In this document: piece after piece, positions 7,841 through 15,432 of the stretch
How positions within the stretch are numbered: the stretch's first letter is position 1
Layout: each line of letters begins with the position of its first letter
Source: Arthrobacter echini
GTDB taxonomy: Bacteria; Actinomycetota; Actinomycetes; Actinomycetales; Micrococcaceae
NCBI RefSeq assembly: GCF_004803505.1
Contig: NZ_SSWH01000001.1
Span: 310,001-374,000, forward strand
Direction: 5' to 3'
Length of the DNA: 64,000 nt
Position numbers and translations under genes: made by a program
Notes under the pieces: generated by a model
The model's database searches: none
What the model was told of the DNA's origin: nothing
The model's input: the letters and a program-made list of their open reading frames with translations, nothing else

Positions 7841-9421
7841 ATGGTCGTCGAAATGCTCGAACCCCGCACCGAGGATGTCTTCCTCCGTGGAATGCACTCC
7901 GATCTGCTGGCTTTCGCGCAGCAGTTGGAGTCGAACTACCTCACTCTGAGCCACCAGGGAGCGGCAGCATGTCTTGCCATGATCGAGCGCATCTCGAAGG
8001 TGGTCGACCAGCTTCAGACGCTGGCTGCCCGTGCGGCCGAGGACCACCAGCTCGCGACAACCGATACCGAGGAGCCCTACAGGAGCACAGCAGAGTACCT
8101 ACGGGCCAAAATCGGCATCAGTCGCTCGGAAGCGAACCGTCGACTGAGGCTGGGACAGGATGTCGTGCCCGACATGCCTGGTCCTGGAGCATCGGTGGAG
8201 CCCCGCATGGCTGCTCTTGCCGCAGCAACCAGTACCGGTGCCATCAGCAGTCGGGCGGCCACAGTGGTCCGGGATGCCGTGCACCGCATGTCCGCAGTCG
8301 CCACGCGCCACCAGGTGCAGGCCATGGAGGACCACCTGACCCGCCAGGCAGTCGAGTCCGACGAGGACGTCCTGCGGGTCCTTGCACGACGGTGGGAAGG
8401 CGTGATCGATCAGGACGGTCAGGAGCCGACCGAGAAGACACTACGAGCACGGCAGGGGGTCTTCCTCCGCGGCAGGCACCACGGGCTTCACCTCATGGAG
8501 ATCGGCGCCACCGACGAACAGTTCGAGCACCTTGTCACCGTCATGAACACCGCGACCAATCCTCGATCCTCCCGAGGTGATGACGCCACTCCTAGTGAAG
8601 CGCGAACAGATGAGGCGGACAGATCAGGCGGACCTGTGGATCGAACCGCGCAGGAACCCACTGACGCCGGTCGACAGGCCGCTCCTGACCGCGCCACGCG
8701 TGCTCAGGAACTGCTCCACGGGCTGGTCTCCGCATGCCGGATCGCACTCGCCGGGGACGGCCTCCCGGCAACCGGAGGGCACAGGCCACAGGTGATGGTG
8801 ACCATCAACTACCAGGACCTCATCGACGATCTGGGACATGACGGCCACTCCGTCTTCGCCCAGCAACTGAGCGCCCGAAGCATCCGTGAACTCGCGTGTG
8901 ACGCCGACATCCTGCCGCTCGTCCTCGGCGGCTCGGGCCAGATTCTCGACATCGGGCGTGCCCAGCGTCTCTTCCCACCCCACCTGCGAAGGGCACTCGT
9001 CGCACGCGACAAAGGCTGCGCCTTTCCGGACTGCACGGTGCCCGCCACCTGGTGCGAGGCCCACCACATCGTTCCATGGGCAGCAGGCGGGACCACCAAC
9101 ATCCACGACGGCGTCCTGCTCTGCTCCTGGCACCATCACGTGCTCCATGAAGGACAGTGGTCGGTCGAGCCAGTCCATGGGATCCCGTGGTTCAAGCCGC
9201 CGAAGTACCTCGATCCCGACCGGGCACTCAGACGCAACCGCTACTGGCAGGTGGAAGAAGCAGTACATGACCAGCTTGCGCGCTCCTACATCGATCATGG
9301 TGTGCGCAGTGCCCGGGTCACGCCCTCTTCGTCCGAAGAGGCAGACGCCCGCCCCGCTCCCGAACAGGCTGGGGAACCTTACCGCACGCCCGTGGCACCG
9401 GACCTCGGAGGCTCTCCATGA
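7841..9421 (+). CDS. DUF222 and HNH endonuclease domain protein
   Basis: This 526-residue protein has the layout of the abundant actinobacterial DUF222-HNH family (the 13E12-type repeat proteins of mycobacteria). Residues about 20-330 are helical DUF222, with YLRAKIGISRSEANRRL near residue 90. A variable acidic, Pro/Ser-rich insert lies around residues 245-285. The HNH nuclease follows at about 390-435: CAFPDCTVPATWCEAHHI, then DGVLLCSWHHHVLHEG, with paired cysteines and catalytic histidines present. The tail after residue 470 is low complexity. The family is multi-copy and recombination-prone; its biological role is unclear. Degenerate tandem repeats begin at its stop codon. Confidence 0.92.
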   Translation: MVVEMLEPRTEDVFLRGMHSDLLAFAQQLESNYLTLSHQGAAACLAMIERISKVVDQLQTLAARAAEDHQLATTDTEEPYRSTAEYLRAKIGISRSEANRRLRLGQDVVPDMPGPGASVEPRMAALAAATSTGAISSRAATVVRDAVHRMSAVATRHQVQAMEDHLTRQAVESDEDVLRVLARRWEGVIDQDGQEPTEKTLRARQGVFLRGRHHGLHLMEIGATDEQFEHLVTVMNTATNPRSSRGDDATPSEARTDEADRSGGPVDRTAQEPTDAGRQAAPDRATRAQELLHGLVSACRIALAGDGLPATGGHRPQVMVTINYQDLIDDLGHDGHSVFAQQLSARSIRELACDADILPLVLGGSGQILDIGRAQRLFPPHLRRALVARDKGCAFPDCTVPATWCEAHHIVPWAAGGTTNIHDGVLLCSWHHHVLHEGQWSVEPVHGIPWFKPPKYLDPDRALRRNRYWQVEEAVHDQLARSYIDHGVRSARVTPSSSEEADARPAPEQAGEPYRTPVAPDLGGSP

Positions 9422-9564
9422 CCGATTCCGCAGCAATACCGGAGGCCGCCGACTCCGGCGGAAGTACCACAGGCTGACTGGTTCCCGCCGAAACACCACA
9501 GGCCGACCGACTCCGGCGGAAGTACCACAGGCTGACTGGTTCCCGCCGAAACACCGGAGGTAAG
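9420..9564. repeat. Degenerate 29-bp tandem repeats
   Basis: From the stop codon of the HNH gene onward, five 29-bp units can be aligned: a diverged one (9420-9448), then 9449-9477, 9478-9506, 9507-9535 and 9536-9564. Units 2 and 4 are identical to each other, and units 3 and 5 nearly so, giving a 58-bp higher-order period. Each unit carries GGCGGAA or CGCCGAA followed by a TACCACAGG or CACCACAGG core. Spacers are absent, so this is not a CRISPR. Confidence 0.8.
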
Positions 9565-9567
9565 CCG

Positions 9568-9584
9568 GCTTCTTGGAAAGAAGC
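9568..9584. terminator. Hairpin between convergent HNH and pucR genes
   Basis: GCTTCTT-GGA-AAGAAGC is a perfect 7-bp stem with a 3-nt loop, lying right after the tandem repeats and before the pucR stop codon at 9625. It lies between converging genes and may end transcription from both sides. There is no T-run. Confidence 0.45.
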
Positions 9585-9624
9585 TGGGCCGCCGGTTCCT
9601 CTGACAACAGTAGGGACGACCGGG

Positions 9625-10914
9625 CTACCCTGGATGATCGAGGCGGGGTCTCGAGCGCCATCTCCTGGCCTTGAGCGCGAGATGCAGTTCCAGCCGGGCA
9701 GGTCCGACAAGCGGATCGACACCGATGATCGCTCGGATCCTCGCGAGCCGGTTGTACACGGTGCTGCGGTGCAGATGCAGCTGCTCAGCGATGTCCTGCA
9801 CCGAACCGTTCTTGTCGTAGAGCAGCTCGAGGACCGGTACGAGCTCCTCGAGGCGATCGGCACGGCTCAACTCGGTAAAACGGACACTCGGGTGTGCCGG
9901 GATCGGGCCCGTCAGCGCACTGAGGAACTGGTAGATGCCGATTCCGGCATAGGAGACGACGTTGCCCAGACCCGGGTCGACCGCCGCAGCCCGGACGGCA
10001 TGCACCGCCTGATCGAATGCCCCTGCCAGCTCGCGTGGATCGGTCACGGGTTCGCTCATTCCGAGGACCAGGCGCCCGGGCGGACGTCCCGCCCGCTTCG
10101 GGACTTCGGCCCGGTAACGATCCAGCACCTGCGGCAGCACTCCTCGAGCGATGTCGCGGACGCACAGCAGCACCGAGTGGGTCGAGGCGCCGGCACTGAA
10201 CAGGACACTGGGCACACCGACGGTCGAGTGCAGTGCGAGCGTGCGTTGCAGCAGGATCGCCTCGTGCGCGTCTTCTGGCCCCGTCATCGTCGCTGCAGAC
10301 AGTTCGTGGACCACCGCGATGCGTCTGGATGTGTCGCCGTCGAACTCGCGCCACCCTCGAAGCTCCTCCACTGCCGTGAGGACCCCATCGCACGCCCCGA
10401 GGAAGGCTTCTTCGCGTCGGGCTCTGCGTTCCGACGAAGCGGCATCCGTCTCGAGGAGGAGTTCGGCGAGGCGATCGGTCATCCTCCTGACCGTCGGCAG
10501 TGCCTCGAGAATTCCTGATGCGGGATCGTCGTCCGACTGCTGCTGTACCCACAGATAGCCGACCCGGAAACCCCGCACGAGCAGGGGCACGCAGACTCGC
10601 TCCCGCATCCCGAGTGCCTCGTTGGAGGGAACGACGACGGGCCGGACCGCTTCCGCGATTCCGTGGCGGAGCTGCCAGTCGGCGACATCCGCCGGGACTT
10701 TCTTGCTGAGCAGGAAATTGACCCGGACACGGTCGGCCGACGACTGGTGACTGCTGTAGGCGAGCAGTACCCCGTCGGGGTCCTCGAGAGACAGACCCCG
10801 CCCGAGTCGCTGCGCCAGGGACTCCACTAGGTCCTCGATCGCCTGGTTCTGCACGGTCCCAGCGTAGGCGGCCCGGACACTTCCAGCGACACTTGTCGCG
10901 ACTGGCTTCGACAT
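9625..10914 (-). CDS. PucR-family transcriptional regulator, likely controls ald
   Basis: The 429-residue protein has the C-terminal PucR-type helix-turn-helix: LEELVPVLELLYDKN, SVQDIAEQLHLHRSTVYNRL, then RLELHLALKARR. The central part resembles a GGDEF-like PucR middle domain, and the N-terminal 150 residues a GAF/PAS-like sensor (DPDGVLLAYSSHQ). It is divergent from alanine dehydrogenase across 216 bp. In Bacillus subtilis the PucR-family protein AdeR activates ald in response to alanine; the same arrangement suggests the same job here, which is inference. The ATG at 10914 was chosen as the first good start; a GTG closer to QAIEDLVESLAQRLG is possible. Confidence 0.88.
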   Translation of the reverse strand: MSKPVATSVAGSVRAAYAGTVQNQAIEDLVESLAQRLGRGLSLEDPDGVLLAYSSHQSSADRVRVNFLLSKKVPADVADWQLRHGIAEAVRPVVVPSNEALGMRERVCVPLLVRGFRVGYLWVQQQSDDDPASGILEALPTVRRMTDRLAELLLETDAASSERRARREEAFLGACDGVLTAVEELRGWREFDGDTSRRIAVVHELSAATMTGPEDAHEAILLQRTLALHSTVGVPSVLFSAGASTHSVLLCVRDIARGVLPQVLDRYRAEVPKRAGRPPGRLVLGMSEPVTDPRELAGAFDQAVHAVRAAAVDPGLGNVVSYAGIGIYQFLSALTGPIPAHPSVRFTELSRADRLEELVPVLELLYDKNGSVQDIAEQLHLHRSTVYNRLARIRAIIGVDPLVGPARLELHLALKARRWRSRPRLDHPG

Positions 10915-11130
10915 CTGTCGAGGTGGCCTCGAGATGATCGGACCGCCGATCCGAGGTAGCGGACAGCGAGAGCTTGCTGTGTCGCGGAAGTCCGCCATCT
11001 CATGCCCTGAGGTGTGCCCGAGGTGATACTGCGGTCGGCGCACGCCAGGAAGACCTGCGCTCCGGAAGGGTGCGCCCGATCCCTATTGTTGGGGTATCCC
11101 ATCCGCCCGATCGAACCCGTGGAGAACCTC

Positions 11131-12246
11131 ATGATCATCGGCGTCCCCAAAGAAGTGAAGAACAACGAGTTCCGCGTCGCCATCACCGCATCCGGCGTCC
11201 ACGAGTTGCTGGCGCACGGCCACACTGTCCTGGTGGAGCGAGGTGCGGGCGTGGGCTCGACCATCGCCGACGACGAGTACGAGGCCGCAGGAGCGGAACT
11301 CGTCGGATCTGCTGAGGAGGTCTGGAAGCGGGCGGACATGGTCATGAAGGTCAAGGAGCCCGTAGCAGAGGAATACCATCTGTTCCGCAAGGACCTGATC
11401 CTGTTCACCTATCTCCACCTTGCGGCAGAGCCGGAGCTGACCCATGCACTGATCGATGCAGGTGTCACGGCGATCGCCTACGAGACCGTGCAGGACGGGC
11501 GCGCCCTACCGCTGCTCGCACCGATGTCGGAAGTTGCCGGCCGCCTGTCCGTGCAGGTCGGCGCGAACGTCATGACCGCCCCGGCCGGCGGCCCCGGCCT
11601 GCTGCTCGGGGGTGTTGCGGGCGTCCGTCCGGCGAAGGTGGTCGTCCTCGGAGCGGGCGTGGCTGGTACCAATGCAACGGCGATGGCCGTCGGCTCCGGC
11701 GCCGAGGTGACCGTCCTCGACATCAATGTGGATCGACTGCGCGAACTCGACGCCATCTACTCCGGCCGGGTGAAGACCGTGGTGTCGAACTTCCTCGAGG
11801 TCGAGAAGTCGGTCCTGGAGGCCGACCTCGTGATCGGCTCCGTCCTGATCCCTGGCGCTCGCGCACCCAAGCTCGTCACCAACGACATGGTGGCCCGCAT
11901 GAAGCCCGGCAGCGTGCTGGTGGACATCGCGGTGGACCAGGGCGGCTGCTTCGAGGACTCCCACGTCACCACGCACGAGGACCCCACCTTCAAGGTGTAT
12001 GAGTCCCTGTTCTACTGCGTGGGTAACATGCCGGGTGCTGTGCCCAACACCTCGACCTACGCCCTGACCAACGTCACCCTCCGCTACGCCGTCGCTCTCG
12101 CGGACAAGGGTGTGCGCGGTGCTTTCGAGGCCGACGCCGCACTGGCGCGCGGCCTGAACGTGGCAGCGGGCAGGGTGATGCACCACTCGGTCTCCTCCGC
12201 CCATGAGCTCGAGCTGTACGAGGACTGGGCGGCTCTCATGCAGTGA
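11131..12246 (+). CDS. ald: Alanine dehydrogenase
   Basis: This 371-residue protein has exactly the family length and start (MIIGVPKEVKNNEFRV). It converts L-alanine reversibly to pyruvate and ammonium with NAD+. Lys75 (VMKVKEP) and His96 (FTYLHLA) match the substrate-binding lysine and catalytic histidine of the mycobacterial enzyme, and VVLGAGVAGTNA near residue 173 is the NAD-binding loop. GTGGAG lies 7-12 nt before the ATG. The frame is open upstream to 11014, but those residues fall outside the family. It is divergent from a PucR-type regulator, probably its activator. Confidence 0.97.
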   Translation: MIIGVPKEVKNNEFRVAITASGVHELLAHGHTVLVERGAGVGSTIADDEYEAAGAELVGSAEEVWKRADMVMKVKEPVAEEYHLFRKDLILFTYLHLAAEPELTHALIDAGVTAIAYETVQDGRALPLLAPMSEVAGRLSVQVGANVMTAPAGGPGLLLGGVAGVRPAKVVVLGAGVAGTNATAMAVGSGAEVTVLDINVDRLRELDAIYSGRVKTVVSNFLEVEKSVLEADLVIGSVLIPGARAPKLVTNDMVARMKPGSVLVDIAVDQGGCFEDSHVTTHEDPTFKVYESLFYCVGNMPGAVPNTSTYALTNVTLRYAVALADKGVRGAFEADAALARGLNVAAGRVMHHSVSSAHELELYEDWAALMQ

Positions 12247-12268
12247 GCAGGTGCTCTGGCTGAGCGGT

Positions 12269-12826
12269 TCACTCGGCAGCGTCGGTGTCGTGGCGTGGTC
12301 GAAGGTAGAAGCAGTCGGGAAAGCGGGTTGCGGCAGCGTGCCAACCGCTCCTGCGCGAGGGCATCGGCAGGGGGGAGAGCACCGAGACCCGTGAGATGTC
12401 CCAGGCCCGGTCGTCACGCTCGAGGACATGCTCCCCGTGAGCGGAACGGATGAGCCGCCAGCCCTGTCGTCCTGCCTCGGCGAGATGATGCATCTCCTCT
12501 GCACGGGACACCGGGCCGAGCGTCCGGGTGATACCGGGAACATCGTCCCGGGGCAGGTAATGGGGATCGAAGCGCTGCTGGGCCGCCTGGCGGGAGGTAC
12601 CCAGGACCGCGCCGATCCCCGTCCAGCTCACACCGGCCTCGTGTGCCGCCCGTACCGCCTGTCCCTGCAGCTCGGTCGCAAGACGCGCGAGATCCTGGAA
12701 GGCGGTGATGGAAGCCAGGAGTTGCTCGGCAGTGGGCGAGGTGACCTCGGCTGTGGATTGTGCCCCACGCTGTGCGGCCAGGCGGGACAGCTCGACCGAC
12801 AGTTGCGCGTCGAGTTGCGCGCCCAT
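12269..12826 (-). CDS. Hypothetical protein with a helix-turn-helix-like segment
   Basis: A 185-residue protein not assigned to a named family. The N-terminal 70 residues are helical and alanine-rich. Around residues 62-88 the segment EAGVSWTGIGAVLGTSRQAA reads like a sigma-region-4-type helix-turn-helix, so DNA binding is possible. The C-terminal half has charged and aromatic residues without known motif. Its ATG overlaps the stop codon of the upstream membrane-protein gene by one base (TGATG), indicating a two-gene operon. It converges with ald, the two stop codons being about 20 nt apart. Confidence 0.75.
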   Translation of the reverse strand: MGAQLDAQLSVELSRLAAQRGAQSTAEVTSPTAEQLLASITAFQDLARLATELQGQAVRAAHEAGVSWTGIGAVLGTSRQAAQQRFDPHYLPRDDVPGITRTLGPVSRAEEMHHLAEAGRQGWRLIRSAHGEHVLERDDRAWDISRVSVLSPLPMPSRRSGWHAAATRFPDCFYLRPRHDTDAAE

Positions 12827-13065
12827 CAGGCTGCATCCTCATCCCCGGGACGCCATGGTCCGGTCCGCCGCATCGTCGATCGCCGGGTCAGATACACGGC
12901 GAGCCAGATGACCCCGACGATGAGTGCGAGCCAGCCCATCACGCTGACGACGAGCCCCGAAATGGCGACGCCGATGAACAATCCGAAGACAGCCAGGCCC
13001 AGGCCTGCGAGGACGACGGCAAGCAGGATGGTGCGAGTGGTTCGTATTGTCGATGTCGGGTTCAT
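12826..13065 (-). CDS. Small two-helix membrane protein
   Basis: This 79-residue product has two hydrophobic helices (about residues 10-32 and 37-58, ILLAVVLAGLGLAVFGLFIG and a second VMGWLALIVGVIWLAVY), then a basic, disordered tail (TRRSTMRRTG). It is typical of unnamed actinobacterial inner-membrane proteins. The ATG at 13065 was preferred over a longer frame because the extra residues are not membrane-like. A GCAAGCTTGC palindrome lies just upstream at 13069-13078. It is translationally coupled to the following HTH-like gene. Confidence 0.7.
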   Translation of the reverse strand: MNPTSTIRTTRTILLAVVLAGLGLAVFGLFIGVAISGLVVSVMGWLALIVGVIWLAVYLTRRSTMRRTGPWRPGDEDAA

Positions 13066-13213
13066 TACGCAAGCTTGCCTTGCCTTTTGTGGCGCGTCCA
13101 GAGTTCGGCAGATGAAAGATGAACATCGAGCCACCACTAACCCTCGAGTGCATAGTCGTCGACGTCGTCGAGCGCCCGACGCTTTTCACTTGCAAAAGTT
13201 TCAACAATACGTG

Positions 13214-13684
13214 ATGCTTTCCGGTATGGAAAACATCGAGGACGCTCTCCTGGCTGCGGATCGCGCGGCCGCTGCCCCATTCGTCCAGACTCCCCCCGCC
13301 CCTGCCTGGTACCCCCTTGCCATGGCGATCTACTTCACCGCCGTCGCCGGATCCTTCCCGCTCCTGCAAGATGACCACGTCCTCCTCGGTGCAGGTGTGC
13401 TCGTCGTGGCCATTTCGGGCCTACTGACCTTGACGCTGACCATCCGCGCACAACGGGGCACCTGGCCTCGTCTGGCGGAGGCCCCTCCCGAGATCAAACG
13501 AGTCGTCGCGGTTTTCGTGAGCCTCGCGGTCCTCGCGTTGCTGGTCTCGGCTGCCATCTGGTTCTGGGTCGGCGCCGCTGCTGGGCTGTCGACCGTCTTC
13601 ATCGCATCACTTGCGGTGGTCTGGGCCTACGAGTTCCGGCTCTACCCCGCAGCCGCCCGGCAGGTTCGGCAGCGCCTGGTATGA
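13214..13684 (+). CDS. Four-helix membrane protein coupled to a regulator
   Basis: The 156-residue protein has four clear hydrophobic segments: around residues 35-50, 55-75, 97-116 and 120-138. It resembles the unnamed membrane partners that actinobacteria often encode directly before a small winged-helix regulator. Its stop overlaps the start of that regulator (ATGA, 13681-13684). The start could be the ATG at 13214 or the one at 13226; the first lies 5 nt after AACAAT, which fits the leaderless style of this genome. No transport motif was recognised. Confidence 0.75.
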   Translation: MLSGMENIEDALLAADRAAAAPFVQTPPAPAWYPLAMAIYFTAVAGSFPLLQDDHVLLGAGVLVVAISGLLTLTLTIRAQRGTWPRLAEAPPEIKRVVAVFVSLAVLALLVSAAIWFWVGAAAGLSTVFIASLAVVWAYEFRLYPAAARQVRQRLV

Positions 13685-13986
13685 GCTCACTTCTCGACGG
13701 ACTCGAGCCGACATTGAACCAGCCAAAACGTCTGGCCGCGATAGCCATGATTGCTGCGAGCACGTCCTGCGACTTCACGTTCCTGCGCGACCAGCTGGAG
13801 CTCAACGACTCCGATCTGTCCAGACATATGAGCGCACTCAACAACGCCGGATTTGTCACCATCCGCAAGAACGGCGGTGGCCGCGGCAGTACGACGACCT
13901 ACACGATCACCCCTACCGGCCGTGCGGCATATGCCCGGCACCGCGAGACACTAACTGCATTGCTCACCAGGCACCCGCTGACATAG
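13681..13986 (+). CDS. Small winged-helix transcriptional regulator
   Basis: The 101-residue protein is a single winged-helix domain of the MarR/PadR-like small regulators: NQPKRLAAIAMIA, then the recognition helix DSDLSRHMSALNNAGFV, a wing GGGRGSTTTYTITPTGR, and a short final helix. It is coupled to the upstream membrane-protein gene by a 4-nt overlap, so it likely autoregulates the pair. A weak dyad (TTGCAAAAGTTTCAA, 13190-13204) before the operon could be its site, but it is too imperfect to list. Confidence 0.85.
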   Translation: MSSLLDGLEPTLNQPKRLAAIAMIAASTSCDFTFLRDQLELNDSDLSRHMSALNNAGFVTIRKNGGGRGSTTTYTITPTGRAAYARHRETLTALLTRHPLT

Positions 13987-14000
13987 CAACAGCCCTGCGG

Positions 14001-14591
14001 TCAGCCGCTGGTATGGGCGATCCGGTGTAGTTCGCCTCGGATGATCCTGATCGCCCAGTCGGCGTCCTCGGCGAGTGGCCTCATCAGTAGATGGAGTGCG
14101 ACGCCGTCGATCAGGGCGTGCAGTCGCCTCGCTTCCTCCCGAACGTCCTGCTCGCCGAGCTTCTCGGCGAGTATCCCCACCAAGCGCACACACAGCTGAC
14201 CGAGCTGCTGATAGGCGTCATCTCTGAGCTGCACCAGCTCAGGGAGCGCCGGACTCTCGGCGATCAGGGCGATGTTGATCTCCAGTTCGGCCCGACTGTC
14301 CGGGTGCAACGGCAGCAGGTTCTTCGCGATCTCGAGGGCGTACTGTTCGGGATCCTCCAGCGCTTCCGTGGAGAGGATCCGGTCCCGCGCCCTCTGCAGC
14401 ATGAGTTCGGCGGAGAAGCGCAGAAGCTCCGCCCTGGTGGGGAAGACGTGACGCAGGGAGCCGACCGCCACTGACGCCTGCTCCGCGACCGTGCGAATGG
14501 AGACGGCACTGATTCCCCGATCGAGAATGATTCGCCAGACCGCTTCGGCGAACTGGGCCTTCCTCGCGTCGCGGTCGATTCTCTTCGGCAC
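14001..14591 (-). CDS. TetR-family repressor
   Basis: A 196-residue TetR-like regulator. The N-terminal helix-turn-helix is IRTVAEQASVAVGSLRHVFPTRAELL, followed by an all-helical ligand domain without a recognisable specificity. The GTG at 14591 was chosen because it yields the common MPKRIDRDARKAQF start; a TTG three codons earlier is possible. It is divergent from a membrane-protein gene, with two tandem palindromes in the 70-bp gap, one overlapping its own start. This strongly suggests it represses itself and the membrane protein. The inducer is unknown. Confidence 0.92.
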   Translation of the reverse strand: MPKRIDRDARKAQFAEAVWRIILDRGISAVSIRTVAEQASVAVGSLRHVFPTRAELLRFSAELMLQRARDRILSTEALEDPEQYALEIAKNLLPLHPDSRAELEINIALIAESPALPELVQLRDDAYQQLGQLCVRLVGILAEKLGEQDVREEARRLHALIDGVALHLLMRPLAEDADWAIRIIRGELHRIAHTSG

Positions 14592-14595
14592 AGGA

Positions 14596-14625
14596 AACAA
14601 ACTAGCACGAGTGTGTTAGCTTGTT
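14596..14625. promoter_or_regulatory. TetR operator 1
   Basis: A 30-bp imperfect palindrome has 13-bp arms with two mismatches around a GAGT centre; the core is TAGCAC-GAGT-GTGTTA. It covers the region just upstream of the tetR start, in the divergent gap. It shares the AGCAC-N4-GTG core with the second palindrome next to it. Confidence 0.7.
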
Positions 14626-14651
14626 CTTGGAAGCACACCCGTGCTACCAAG
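14626..14651. promoter_or_regulatory. TetR operator 2
   Basis: A 26-bp palindrome has 11-bp arms with one mismatch around ACCC; the core is AGCAC-ACCC-GTGCT. It abuts operator 1 and ends next to the GAGGAG ribosome-binding site of the membrane-protein gene at 14662, well placed to block its transcription. Confidence 0.7.
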
Positions 14652-14661
14652 AGGAGACATC

Positions 14662-15204
14662 ATGAACGTGATCCTTGTCGTCATCATCGCCTGCGAGATC
14701 GGTTTCTGGGTGCTGATCATTGCTGGGTTGATGGTCAGGTACCTGCTCGGCAAGCGGCGCGCCGGGCTTGTCCTCCTGGCGCTGACACCGCTGGTCGACC
14801 TGATCCTCTTGACCGCTACGGTCCTGGATCTCCGCGCTGGAGCCACTGCCACCTTCGTCCATGGTCTCGCCGCCGTGTACCTGGGTATCTCGATCGCCTA
14901 CGGACACAGGATGATCGATTGGGCGGATGCGCGCTTCGCCCACCGATTCGGCGGGGGCCCGCGGCCCACTCGTCACTACGGCACCCGCTATGCCCAGGAG
15001 TGCTGGAAGGACGTGGTGCGCACGATCATCGCCGTACTGATCGCCGCAGGGTTCCTCCAGCTCCTCACCGTCCTGGTGGACGACGCCGCCAGGACGGAGG
15101 CTCTGACCGGCTTCTACCCGATTCTCGGCATCGTCTTCGTGGTCGATCTCCTCTGGGCGGTCAGCTACACCATCTGGCCCAGGAAGCAGCCCCTCACGGC
15201 CTGA
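14662..15204 (+). CDS. Integral membrane protein under TetR control
   Basis: The 180-residue product has five or so transmembrane helices: residues about 2-28, 35-53, 60-80, 117-137 and 146-166, with a hydrophilic loop between (HRFGGGPRPTRHYGTRY). It resembles unnamed YmcC-like membrane proteins of Gram-positive bacteria. ATG at 14662 is preceded by GAGGAG at 14651-14656. Regulation by the divergent TetR protein is inferred from the tandem palindromes. A role in response to a lipophilic compound is possible, given typical TetR targets, but it has no transporter motif. Confidence 0.8.
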   Translation: MNVILVVIIACEIGFWVLIIAGLMVRYLLGKRRAGLVLLALTPLVDLILLTATVLDLRAGATATFVHGLAAVYLGISIAYGHRMIDWADARFAHRFGGGPRPTRHYGTRYAQECWKDVVRTIIAVLIAAGFLQLLTVLVDDAARTEALTGFYPILGIVFVVDLLWAVSYTIWPRKQPLTA

Positions 15205-15243
15205 CCATGCCCCGTGGAGGGACCGGCAGACCCAGCGGTGAGC

Positions 15244-15432
15244 TCAGCGCCAGAGCTGGTCGGCCCAGGCGGCATCCCGAAGATCATCATGGGTGGCGCC
15301 GTGCCGACGAGGGTCACTGCGCGGCTCGAGCACGTCCTCGGTCTCCAGCAGGTCGGCGGTCTCGGACGAAACTCCAGAAGCCGCCGATGGTGCAATCCCG
15401 GCGCGAGCCGTGGCGGAATTCGCGTCATTCAT
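15244..15432 (-). CDS. Small ORF coupled to the SpaB-C-like gene
   Basis: A 62-residue product, starting MNDANSATARAGIAPS and ending in WADQLWR, with an acidic middle (SSETADLLETEDVLEP). Its ATG overlaps the stop codon of the SpaB-C-like gene by 8 bp and has AAAGGA about 7 nt upstream, so it is very likely translated. It has no cysteine. Position directly after a RiPP-type enzyme gene and small size make it a candidate precursor or accessory peptide; this is inference, and it may equally be an unrelated small regulator. Confidence 0.55.
   Translation of the reverse strand: MNDANSATARAGIAPSAASGVSSETADLLETEDVLEPRSDPRRHGATHDDLRDAAWADQLWR

Noticed and set aside
9420-9564. Possible CRISPR array
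   Set aside because: Repeats are directly adjacent with no unique spacers, and no cas genes are near.
13190-13204. TTGCAAAAGTTTCAA as operator of the small winged-helix regulator
   Set aside because: Only 5 of 7 pairs match; not strong enough to list without comparison data.
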